From: Crossiella equi
GTDB taxonomy: Bacteria > Actinomycetota > Actinomycetes > Mycobacteriales > Pseudonocardiaceae
DNA length: 64,000 nucleotides
Assembly (NCBI RefSeq): GCF_017876755.1
Contig: NZ_JAGIOO010000001.1
Span: 7,611,786-7,675,785, forward strand
Direction of reading: 5' to 3'
Each line of letters begins with the position of its first letter. Within the stretch, counting starts at the first letter, position 1. A program made the translations under genes and the position numbers. Under the pieces are notes generated by a model. That model was not told the DNA's origin. It searched no databases and saw only the letters and a program-made list of their open reading frames with translations. This document shows, in pieces, positions 49,097 to 56,972 of this stretch.

Positions 49097-51157
49097 GTGT
49101 CCCAAGCCAGTCCCGCGCCAGCCCCACTCGCCTCGCGTGTGACGGTGCCCGCCGGGACTACCGCCGGCGCCGCCCTGCGCGAGCTGGAGGCCCCGAACAA
49201 GGGCCCGCGGGCGGTCGTGGTCGTGCGCGACCCCCAGGGCACGCTGCGCGACCTGTCCTGGGCGCCCGAGACCGACACCGAGGTCGAGCCGGTCACCGCC
49301 GACTCCGAGGACGGCCGGAGCGTCATCCGGCACTCCGCGGCGCACGTGCTGGCCCAGGCCGTGCAGGAGCTGTTCCCCGAGGCCAAGCTCGGCATCGGCC
49401 CGCCGGTCAAGGACGGCTTCTACTACGACTTCGACGTCACGCGCCCGTTCACCCCTGAGGACCTGACCGCGCTCGAGAAGCGCATGAAGCAGATCATCAA
49501 GGGCGCGCAGCGCTTCTCCCGGCGCGTGTTCGGCGGCATCGAGGAGGCCAAGGCCGAGCTGGCCGCCGAGCCGTACAAGCTGGAGCTGGTCGACATCAAG
49601 TCCGATGTGGACACCAGCGAGGTCATGGAGGTCGGCGGCGGCGAGCTGACCATCTACGACAACCTCGACCCGCGCAGCGGCGACCGCGTCTGGGCCGACC
49701 TGTGCCGCGGCCCGCACGTGCCCACCACCAAGTACATCCCGGCGTTCAAGCTGATGCGCTCCGCGGCCGCGTACTGGCGGGGCAGCGAGAAGAACCCGCA
49801 GCTGCAGCGCATCTACGGCACCGCGTGGGAGTCCGCCGAGGCCCAGGACGCCTACCTCGCGCTGCTGGCCGAGGCCGAGCGCCGCGACCACCGCCGCCTG
49901 GGCGTGGAGCTGGACCTGTTCAGCTTCCCCGACGAGATCGGCTCCGGCCTGGCCGTGTTCCACCCGCGCGGCGGCATCATCCGCCGGGCCATGGAGGACT
50001 ACTCGCGGCGCCGCCACGAGGAAGAGGGCTACGAGTTCGTCTACTCGCCGCACATCACCAAGGGCGGCCTGTTCGAGACCTCCGGCCACCTCGACTGGTA
50101 CCGCGACGGCATGTACCCGGCCATGCACCTGGACGCCGAGTACGACGAGGACGGCAAGGTCCGCAAGCCGGGCCAGGACTACTACCTCAAGCCGATGAAC
50201 TGCCCCTTCCACGACCTGATCTTCCGGTCCCGGGGCCGCTCCTACCGCGAGCTGCCGCTGCGCATGTTCGAGTTCGGCTCGGTCTACCGCTACGAGAAGA
50301 GCGGTGTCGTGCACGGCCTGACCCGCGTGCGCGGCATGACGCAGGACGACGCGCACATCTTCTGCACCCCCGAGCAGGTGCAGGAGGAGCTGAAGTCCCT
50401 GCTGGGCTTCGTGCTGGGCCTGCTGCGCGACTACGGCCTGGACGACTTCTACCTCGAGCTGTCCACCCGCAACGACGAGAAGTACGTGGGCAGCGACGAG
50501 GTCTGGGCACAGGCCACCGAGGCGCTGCGCGTGGCCGCCGAGGACTCCGGCCTGGAGCTGGTGCCCGACCCCGGCGGCGCGGCCTTCTACGGCCCGAAGA
50601 TCTCCGTGCAGGCCCGCGACGCCCTGGGCCGCACCTGGCAGATGTCGACCATCCAGGTCGACTTCAACCTGCCCGAGCGCTTCGAGCTGGAGTACACCGC
50701 GGGCGACGGCTCCCGCCAGCGCCCGGTCATGATCCACCGCGCGCTCTTCGGCAGCATCGAGCGCTTCTTCGGCGTGCTCACCGAGCACTACGGCGGCGCG
50801 TTCCCGACGTGGCTGGCGCCCGTGCAGGTGGTCGGCATCCCGATCGCCGACGAGCACGTCGACCACCTGCTGAAGGTGCGCAAGGCCATGCGCGCCAAGG
50901 CCTTGCGCGTGGACGTCGACGCCAGCGGCGACCGCATGCAGAAGAAGATCCGCAACCACACCACGCAGAAGGTGCCGTTCCTGATGCTGGCCGGCGACAA
51001 GGACGTGGAGGCGGGCGCGGTGTCCTTCCGCTTCCGCGACGGCACCCAGATCAACGGCATCCCGGTGGAGCGGGCCGTCGGCCTGGTCGCCGAGTGGGTG
51101 GAGCGCCGGGAGAACACCGAGCCCACCGCCGAGACGGTGGGCAAGCTGCTCGACTGA
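49097..51157 (+). CDS. thrS: Threonyl-tRNA synthetase
   Basis: 686 residues, class II synthetase. N-terminal TGS-like domain, an editing-type domain with [16 protein letters not shown], the catalytic core ([34 protein letters not shown] is motif 2) and a C-terminal anticodon-binding domain. The GTG at 49,097 is preferred over the ATG at 49,079 because GAGGAG lies seven bases before it. It opens the mycobacterial-type thrS-HIT-pgsA1-patA-pimA block. No T-box leader is seen. Confidence 0.95.
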   Translation: MSQASPAPAPLASRVTVPAGTTAGAALRELEAPNKGPRAVVVVRDPQGTLRDLSWAPETDTEVEPVTADSEDGRSVIRHSAAHVLAQAVQELFPEAKLGIGPPVKDGFYYDFDVTRPFTPEDLTALEKRMKQIIKGAQRFSRRVFGGIEEAKAELAAEPYKLELVDIKSDVDTSEVMEVGGGELTIYDNLDPRSGDRVWADLCRGPHVPTTKYIPAFKLMRSAAAYWRGSEKNPQLQRIYGTAWESAEAQDAYLALLAEAERRDHRRLGVELDLFSFPDEIGSGLAVFHPRGGIIRRAMEDYSRRRHEEEGYEFVYSPHITKGGLFETSGHLDWYRDGMYPAMHLDAEYDEDGKVRKPGQDYYLKPMNCPFHDLIFRSRGRSYRELPLRMFEFGSVYRYEKSGVVHGLTRVRGMTQDDAHIFCTPEQVQEELKSLLGFVLGLLRDYGLDDFYLELSTRNDEKYVGSDEVWAQATEALRVAAEDSGLELVPDPGGAAFYGPKISVQARDALGRTWQMSTIQVDFNLPERFELEYTAGDGSRQRPVMIHRALFGSIERFFGVLTEHYGGAFPTWLAPVQVVGIPIADEHVDHLLKVRKAMRAKALRVDVDASGDRMQKKIRNHTTQKVPFLMLAGDKDVEAGAVSFRFRDGTQINGIPVERAVGLVAEWVERRENTEPTAETVGKLLD

Positions 51158-51175
51158 GCACCGCGCTGACGAGCA

Positions 51176-51204
51176 CCGCCGGGTCCCGCATCGGGGCCCG
51201 GCGG
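51176..51204 (+). terminator. Intrinsic terminator of thrS
   Basis: A 12-bp stem (CCGCCGGGTCCC with GGGGCCCGGCGG, one G-U pair) and the 5-base loop GCATC are followed by TTGCTTTTC. It begins 19 bases after the thrS stop, which suggests thrS is transcribed separately from the next gene. Confidence 0.85.
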
Positions 51205-51229
51205 TTGCTTTTCGCCCGAAGTCCCAGCG

Positions 51230-51251
51230 CAACCATGCGTTGGCTGGCAAC
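51230..51251 (+). promoter_or_regulatory. Alternating CAAC/GTTG repeat before the PEP-utilising enzyme gene
   Basis: CAAC-N5-GTTG-N5-CAAC with an exact 9-bp period ends two bases before the ATG at 51,254. It leaves no room for a normal Shine-Dalgarno, so it may be an operator over a leaderless promoter or a translational control element. Confidence 0.35.
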
Positions 51252-51253
51252 AT

Positions 51254-53722
51254 ATGACTATGACCGCCTTCGTGCTGCCGCTGTCCTCGCCCCTGGGCAC
51301 GCTCGACCTGGTCGGCGGCAAGGCGCAGGCCCTGGGCGTGCTGCTCCGGGCCGGGCTGCCGGTGCCGGACGGCTTCACCGTGACCACCGCCGCCTACCAC
51401 GCCTTCGCCGCCGGGAAGGTGCCCGCGACCGGCGAGCCGGACGAGGTCGCGGCCGCGGCCACCGCGGCCTTCGAGGGCGCCGACCTGCCCGAACCGCTCC
51501 GCGACGCGGTGCTGGCGGCCTACCGGGAGCTGGGCGCGCCCGCGGTGGCCGTGCGCTCCTCGGCCACCGCCGAGGACCTGCCCGGCCTGTCCTTCGCGGG
51601 CCAGCAGGACAGCTACCTCAACATCACCGGCGAACGGGAGCTGCTGCACGCGCTGCGCCGCTGCTGGGCCTCGCTGTGGGGCGCGCGGGCCATCACCTAC
51701 CGGCGGCGGCACGGCGTGCCCGAGGCCGGGCTGGGCATGGGCGTGGTGGTCCAGGCGCTGGTCCCGGCCCGCGCGGCCGGGGTGCTGTTCACCGTCAACC
51801 CGGCCACCGGCGACCGGGAGACCGTGGTCAACGCCGCCTGGGGCCTGGGCGAGTCCGTGGTCGGCGGCCAGGTCACCCCCGACACCTACGTCGTCCGCGA
51901 CGGCGGGCTGACCCGGCGCGAGGTCGCGGACAAGACCGTGCGCACGGTCCGCGCCCCGGGCGGCACCCGCGACGAGGCGGTGCCGACCGAGCTGCGCTGG
52001 GTCGAGGTCCTGGACCAGGCCCGGGTCCTGGAGCTGGCCGCGCTGGGCGAGCGGGCGCGCGCGGTGTTCGGGCACGAGGTCGACGTGGAGTGGGTCCTGG
52101 ACGAGCGCGGGTTCAGCCTGGTCCAGGCCCGGCCGGTGACCACCGTGGTGCCCGAGGTGTGGAACGACAGCACCCGAGGGGACTACCTGTGGACCTCGGC
52201 CAACCTCGGCGAGGCCATCCCGAGCGTGATGACCCCGATGACCTGGTCCCTGGTCCAGGCGGTGTCCGTGCCGGAGCTGGGCGGGCACCCGATGAACGGC
52301 AACATCGGCGGCCGCTTCTACCTCAACGTCAGCCTCGGCCTGGGCATCGGCAAGGCCCTGGGGCTGGGCGGGTTCCTGCGGCGGGCCAACGAGAACCTGT
52401 GGGGCCGCGTGGACGAGGACCTGCCGCCGCTGCCGGTCTCCCGCCTGGGCGCGCTCCGGCTGGCCCTGGGCATGGTGCGGACGCAGGCCAAGGACGCCCG
52501 CACGTTCAAGCGACGCCTGCCCGTGCTGCTCGCCGAGGGGCCCGCCCGGTGCGAGGCGCTGCGCGCCCGGATCGCCGCCGCCCCGGACGCCGGGGCGCTG
52601 GTCGCCCTGTGGGAGGACGCGATCGACGGGCTGCTGCACGTGGACACGCACGTCCTGTCCTCCGGCGCCCGCACGGTCGGCCTGGACCAGGCCAGGCTGC
52701 GCGCCAGGCTGGAACGCCTGGCCGGACCGGAGGACACCACCGCGCTGCTCAGCGGCGCGCACGGCGAGGGCGGTGAGCTGGCCAGCCTCGGACCGCTGCT
52801 CGGGCTCGCCCGGGTCCGCGACGGGGTGCTGGACCGGGAGACCTACGCCCGCACCTGGGGACACCGGGGCACCGACGAGTTCGAGGTGTCCACCCCGCGC
52901 CCGGCCGAGGACCCTGGCTGGCTGGACCGCCGCCTGGCCACCCTCGGCACCGGCGACCAGGACCCCTCGGTGCTGCTGGCCCGTCAGGCCCAGGCCCGTG
53001 CGGCGGCGGCACGACGCCTGGCGCGGCGGCATCCGCGGCAGGCCGCCCGCCTCCGGCCCCGGCTGGCCCGGGCCGCGGCCGCCGCGCGGTCCCGGGAGCT
53101 GGCCCGCTCGGAGTTCGTGCGCACGTTCTGGGTGTTCCGGGCCTTCGTCGAACGGGCGGGCGAGGTCACCGGGCACGGCGCCGACCTGTACTTCCTGTCC
53201 GTCGCCGAGCTGGTCCGCGTGCTGCGCGGCGACGCGGCACCGCTGGCCCGGGTACCGGCCCGCCGCGCCGCCCACGAGCACTACCGGGCGCTGCCGGTGT
53301 ACCCGTCGCTGATCCGCGGCCGCTTCGACCCCGAGACCTGGGCCGCCGACCCCGACCGGCGGCTGGACCGCTACGACGAGCACGCCCGCCCGCAACCGCG
53401 CGGTGAGGCGGTCACCGGGTTCGGCGGTGTCGCGGGCGTGGTCGAGGGGACCGTGCGCGTGCTGGCCTCGGTGGAGGAGGGGGACGCGCTGCGACCAGGG
53501 GAGATCCTGGTGACCTCGGTGACCAACATCGGCTGGACCCCGCTGTTCCCCCGCGCCGCCGCGGTGGTCACCGACATCGGCGCACCCCTGTCACACGCGG
53601 CGATCGTGGCCCGCGAGCTGGGCATCCCGGCCGTGGTCGGCTGCGGCGACGCCACCCGGCGGCTGCGCACCGGCGACCGGGTCCGGGTGGACGGCGGCCA
53701 AGGCTCCGTGATCGTGCTCTAG
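51254..53722 (+). CDS. Rifampin-phosphotransferase-like PEP/pyruvate-utilising enzyme
   Basis: 822 residues in the three-domain order of rifampin phosphotransferase (RPH) and PEP synthase. An ATP-binding domain covers about 1-300 (VRSSATAEDLPGLSFAGQQDSYLN, DVEWVLDERGFSLVQARPV). The middle domain (about 310-700) is the rifampin-binding part in RPH. The C-terminal swivelling domain has the phosphohistidine His781 in GAPLSHAAIVARELGIPAVVG. Length and domain order fit RPH better than PEP synthase, but rifampin activity cannot be shown from sequence, and the rifamycin-associated element usual upstream of RPH genes is not evident. It interrupts the conserved thrS-HIT order. Confidence 0.75.
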   Translation: MTMTAFVLPLSSPLGTLDLVGGKAQALGVLLRAGLPVPDGFTVTTAAYHAFAAGKVPATGEPDEVAAAATAAFEGADLPEPLRDAVLAAYRELGAPAVAVRSSATAEDLPGLSFAGQQDSYLNITGERELLHALRRCWASLWGARAITYRRRHGVPEAGLGMGVVVQALVPARAAGVLFTVNPATGDRETVVNAAWGLGESVVGGQVTPDTYVVRDGGLTRREVADKTVRTVRAPGGTRDEAVPTELRWVEVLDQARVLELAALGERARAVFGHEVDVEWVLDERGFSLVQARPVTTVVPEVWNDSTRGDYLWTSANLGEAIPSVMTPMTWSLVQAVSVPELGGHPMNGNIGGRFYLNVSLGLGIGKALGLGGFLRRANENLWGRVDEDLPPLPVSRLGALRLALGMVRTQAKDARTFKRRLPVLLAEGPARCEALRARIAAAPDAGALVALWEDAIDGLLHVDTHVLSSGARTVGLDQARLRARLERLAGPEDTTALLSGAHGEGGELASLGPLLGLARVRDGVLDRETYARTWGHRGTDEFEVSTPRPAEDPGWLDRRLATLGTGDQDPSVLLARQAQARAAAARRLARRHPRQAARLRPRLARAAAAARSRELARSEFVRTFWVFRAFVERAGEVTGHGADLYFLSVAELVRVLRGDAAPLARVPARRAAHEHYRALPVYPSLIRGRFDPETWAADPDRRLDRYDEHARPQPRGEAVTGFGGVAGVVEGTVRVLASVEEGDALRPGEILVTSVTNIGWTPLFPRAAAVVTDIGAPLSHAAIVARELGIPAVVGCGDATRRLRTGDRVRVDGGQGSVIVL

Positions 53723-53887
53723 GGCGTGCCCGGGGGGAGGCCGCACGCGCTCTTCGGGCCCAGCCCGTCCCTGGCGGCGTTGCCGGGACGACCACATACG
53801 ACCCCGGTATGCGGCCGCCCCGGCGCCTTGCCGGGAACGACCTGGACCGCGAAGCCCGCGCACAGCCTCCCCCCGGACACGCCCTAG
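53719..53887. repeat. 169-bp palindromic, MITE-like element
   Basis: Terminal arms of 23 bp (53,719-53,741 and 53,865-53,887) are inverted repeats with one mismatch (53,729/53,877). The inner sequence continues to pair imperfectly. The central CATAC...GTATG (53,795-53,811) has exactly the same centre, 53,803, as the outer arms. The left arm contains the TAG stop of the RPH-like gene and the right arm ends 10 bp before the HIT-gene ATG. No coding capacity. It could be a non-autonomous mobile element, or a strong bidirectional terminator. Confidence 0.75.
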
Positions 53888-53897
53888 GATCGATTTC

Positions 53898-54449
53898 ATG
53901 GGTGAGCCGGAACTGGTCGAGCAGGAGGGCATCGGGGTTCCCGACCCGTTGCAGCGGCTGTGGACCCCGCATCGCATGGCCTACATCCGGGGCGAGAACA
54001 AGCCCAGCGACGGCGACCCGCAGGCGTGCCCGTTCTGCCGGATCACCGAGCTGGACGACCCGGACGGTCTGGTCATCGCGCGCGGCGAGCGGGTGTTCGC
54101 GGTGCTCAACCTGTACCCGTACAACCCGGGCCACCTGATGGTGCTGCCCTACCGGCACATCCCCGACTACACCGACCTCACGCCCGAGGAGACGGTGGAG
54201 TTCGCCGAGTTCACCCAGCGCGCCATGCGGGTCATCCGGCACGCCGCGAGCCCGCACGGGTTCAACATCGGCATGAACCAGGGCACCATCGCCGGGGCGG
54301 GCATCGCCGCGCACCTGCACCAGCACGTCGTACCGCGCTGGGGTGGCGACGCCAACTTCATGCCGGTGGTCGCGCACACCAAGGTGCTGCCGCAGCTGCT
54401 GGGCGAGACCCGGGAGCTGCTCGCCGGGGCGTGGCGCGAGGTCGGCTGA
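53898..54449 (+). CDS. HIT-family hydrolase (AP4A phosphorylase type)
   Basis: 183 residues. HIT motif HLHQHVVPRW with His139, His141 and His143. CPFC at 44-47 may bind zinc. It corresponds to Rv2613c, a diadenosine tetraphosphate phosphorylase located between thrS and pgsA1 in mycobacteria. Because threonyl-tRNA synthetase makes Ap4A, the linkage has a metabolic sense. The ATG lies 10 bp after the palindromic element, so its expression signals must be inside or very close to that element. Confidence 0.9.
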   Translation: MGEPELVEQEGIGVPDPLQRLWTPHRMAYIRGENKPSDGDPQACPFCRITELDDPDGLVIARGERVFAVLNLYPYNPGHLMVLPYRHIPDYTDLTPEETVEFAEFTQRAMRVIRHAASPHGFNIGMNQGTIAGAGIAAHLHQHVVPRWGGDANFMPVVAHTKVLPQLLGETRELLAGAWREVG

Positions 54450-54521
54450 GGACGATTAGGCTGATCGGGCAGCCGTCCACACGTCCACCGGGGTCAGTCG
54501 AGAGTTGATGTCGAACAGCCG

Positions 54522-55133
54522 ATGCTGAACATCTTCGCCCGCGCGTCGGTCTCGCGCGTCACCGTCCCGGTCGGCCGCTGGCTGCTGCGCCTGGGGCTCA
54601 CCCCGAACGCGATCACCGTGCTCGGCACCACCGGCACCGTGGCCGCCGCGCTGTGGTTCCTGCCGCGCGGGCAGCTGCTGCTCGGCACCGCCGTGGTCAC
54701 CCTGTTCACGCTCTTCGACCTGATCGACGGCGCGATGGCCCGCGCCCAGGGCAACGGCACCCGCTTCGGCGCGGTGCTGGACGCCAGCTGCGACCGCATC
54801 GCCGACGGCGCCCTGTTCGCCGCCATCACCTGGTACGCCCTGGTCCTGGCACAGGACCGGGCCCTCGGGGTGGCGGCCCTGCTGTGCCTGGTCACCGCGC
54901 AGGTCATCTCCTACGTCAAGGCGCGGGCGGAGGCCACCGGCCTGTCCGCCGACGGCGGCCTGGTCGAACGCGCCGAACGCCTGATCCTGGCCCTGGTCGG
55001 CACCGGCCTGACCGGGCTGGGCGTGCCCTACGCCCTGGACGTGGCGCTGTGGCTGCTGGCCGCGCTGTCCCTGGCCACCGTCGCGCAGCGGCTGCACGCG
55101 GTGCACCGCAGCGCGCGTGCGACGAGCTCGTGA
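54522..55133 (+). CDS. pgsA1: Phosphatidylinositol phosphate synthase
   Basis: 203 residues with about six membrane helices. The CDP-alcohol phosphotransferase motif is complete: Asp66, Asp69, Asp87 and Asp91 in DLIDGAMARAQ and FGAVLDASCD. It transfers phosphatidyl from CDP-diacylglycerol to inositol-1-phosphate, the first step of PIM synthesis in mycobacteria. It is followed by patA with a GTGA overlap and by pimA. Confidence 0.92.
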   Translation: MLNIFARASVSRVTVPVGRWLLRLGLTPNAITVLGTTGTVAAALWFLPRGQLLLGTAVVTLFTLFDLIDGAMARAQGNGTRFGAVLDASCDRIADGALFAAITWYALVLAQDRALGVAALLCLVTAQVISYVKARAEATGLSADGGLVERAERLILALVGTGLTGLGVPYALDVALWLLAALSLATVAQRLHAVHRSARATSS

Positions 55134-55936
55134 GCCGCCTGCTCTGGTGGCTCGCCGGGGTGCTGCCCGCCCCGCTCGTGCACGGCGCGGCCCGGCTCGT
55201 CGCGGACCTGGCCGTGCACGCCGCCCCGGGCCGCCGCCTGCGCCGCAACCTGGCCCGCGTCGTCCCGGCCGCCGTACTGGACCCGACCGTGCGCGCGGGC
55301 CTGCGTTCCTACGCCCGCTACTGGGCCGACCTGGGCCGCCCGGAGCACCTGCTCGGCCGGGTCCGGGTCGAGGGCGTGGAGCACCTGGACGCGGCCGTGG
55401 CCGCCGGGCGCGGGGTGTTGCTGGCCGCCCCGCACAGCGGCAACTGGGACGCCGCCGGGGCCTGGGTGGCCGGACGCGTCGGCCGGATCACCACCGTGGT
55501 CGAACGGCTGCGCCCGGAGTCGCGGTACCGGCGGTTCGTGGCGCTGCGCGAGGCCCTGGGCTTCGAGGTGCTGCCGCTGACCGGCTCCGGCTCCCCGGTG
55601 CCGGTGCTGTTGCGGCGGCTGCGGGCCGGGGGAGTGGTGTGCCTGCTCGCCGACCGCGACCTCACCGCCACCGGCGTCCCGGTCACCTTCTTCGGTGAGA
55701 CCGCGCATCTGCCGCCGGGCCCGGCCTGGCTGGCCGCCCGCACCGGCGCCGCGCTGTTGCCGGTCGCCTCCTGGCACACCCCCGAGGGGTCGGTGCTGCG
55801 CTGCCACCCGCCGCTGCCGGTCACCGACCTGGTGCGCACCACCCAGGCGCTGGCCGACGTGCTGGCGGAGGAGGTCGCCGGACACCCCGCGGACTGGCAC
55901 ATGCTCGCGCCGCTGTGGACGGCGGACGCGCGGTGA
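55130..55936 (+). CDS. patA: PIM acyltransferase (LpxL/HtrB-like)
   Basis: 268 residues. Catalytic HX4D motif in PHSGNWDAAG (His102 and Asp107), with the family segments VCLLADRDLTATGVPVTFFG and PPGPAWLAARTGAALLPVA. It acylates mannose of phosphatidylinositol mannosides at the inner membrane face. GTG overlaps the pgsA1 stop, and its own stop overlaps the pimA start. Confidence 0.91.
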   Translation: MSRLLWWLAGVLPAPLVHGAARLVADLAVHAAPGRRLRRNLARVVPAAVLDPTVRAGLRSYARYWADLGRPEHLLGRVRVEGVEHLDAAVAAGRGVLLAAPHSGNWDAAGAWVAGRVGRITTVVERLRPESRYRRFVALREALGFEVLPLTGSGSPVPVLLRRLRAGGVVCLLADRDLTATGVPVTFFGETAHLPPGPAWLAARTGAALLPVASWHTPEGSVLRCHPPLPVTDLVRTTQALADVLAEEVAGHPADWHMLAPLWTADAR

Positions 55937-56964
55937 GGATCGGCCTGGTCTGCCCGTACTCCCTGGACGTCCCGGGCGGTGTGCAGTCCCACGTGCTCGC
56001 GCTGGCCGCCCACCTGCGCGGGCTGGGCCACACCACGCACGTGCTCGCCCCCGGCACCTGCGACGGCCTGCCCCCGTACGTGCGCACCACCGGCGGCTCG
56101 GTCGCGGTGCCCTACAACGGTTCGGTGGCGCGCCTGGCGTTCGGGCGCACGGCCCGCCGCCAGGTCCGGGACTGGCTGTCCGGCCACGAGTTCGACCTGC
56201 TGCACCTGCACGAGCCGACCGCCCCGAGCCTGGCCCTGCACGCCCTGTCCCTGACCGGCCTCCCGGTGGTGACCACCAGCCACACCAGCTCCCCGAGCCG
56301 CCTGGCCCGCCACGCCCTGCGCCCGCTGCTCTCCGGCGTGGCCGCCCGCATCGTGGTCTCCGCCTCGGCACGCCTGCCCGGCGAGGACGCGGTGGAGATC
56401 CCGAACGGCGTCGACCTGACCACCCCCTCGGCCCGCCGCCGCGAGGACACCGTGGTGTTCCTGGGCCGCTTCGACGAACCGCGCAAGGGCCTGCCGGTCC
56501 TGCTCGCCGCCGCCCGCCAGCTGCCGGGGACACGCGTGGTGGTCGCGGGCACCGGCCGCACCGCCCTGCCCCCGGGCGTGACCCCGCTCGGCCCCGTCGA
56601 CGAGGCCGCCAAGGCCCGCCTGCTCGCCGGGGCCACCGTGTTCTGCGCACCGAACCTGGGCGGCGAGAGCTTCGGCATGGTGCTCACCGAGGCCATGGCC
56701 GCCGGTGCCCCGGTGGTGGCCAGCGACCTGCCCGCCTTCCGCGCGGTCCTGGGCGGGGCGGGCGAGCTCGTCCCGCCCGGCGATCCCGGGGCGCTGGCCA
56801 CGGCACTGGCCGCGCTGCTGGCCGACCCGGCGCGCCGGGCCCGGCTGGCCGCGCGCGGGCGGCGACGGGTCCGGCGCTTCGGCTGGCCCCTGGTGGCCCG
56901 GCGGGTGGCCGGGGTGTACGCGGACGTGCTGGACCGGGCGGTGCCGTGGGACCGGGCCTGCTGA
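55933..56964 (+). CDS. pimA: Phosphatidylinositol mannosyltransferase PimA
   Basis: 343 residues, GT4/GT-B fold. N-terminal PYSLDVPGGVQSHVLALA; donor-site residues in FLGRFDEPRKGL; the C-terminal NLGGESFGMVLTEAMAAGAPVVAS. It adds the first mannose from GDP-mannose to phosphatidylinositol. The GTG overlaps patA by four bases. Only 8 bp separate it from the convergent EF-G2 gene. Confidence 0.93.
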   Translation: MRIGLVCPYSLDVPGGVQSHVLALAAHLRGLGHTTHVLAPGTCDGLPPYVRTTGGSVAVPYNGSVARLAFGRTARRQVRDWLSGHEFDLLHLHEPTAPSLALHALSLTGLPVVTTSHTSSPSRLARHALRPLLSGVAARIVVSASARLPGEDAVEIPNGVDLTTPSARRREDTVVFLGRFDEPRKGLPVLLAAARQLPGTRVVVAGTGRTALPPGVTPLGPVDEAAKARLLAGATVFCAPNLGGESFGMVLTEAMAAGAPVVASDLPAFRAVLGGAGELVPPGDPGALATALAALLADPARRARLAARGRRRVRRFGWPLVARRVAGVYADVLDRAVPWDRAC

Positions 56965-56972
56965 GCGCCCGC

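Noticed and set aside
48926-53395. A 1,489-codon open frame on the - strand
   Set aside because: It is antisense to thrS and the RPH-like gene, which have clear domains. The frame is open only because high GC removes stop codons, and its translation is low-complexity Gly/Ala/Arg/His sequence.
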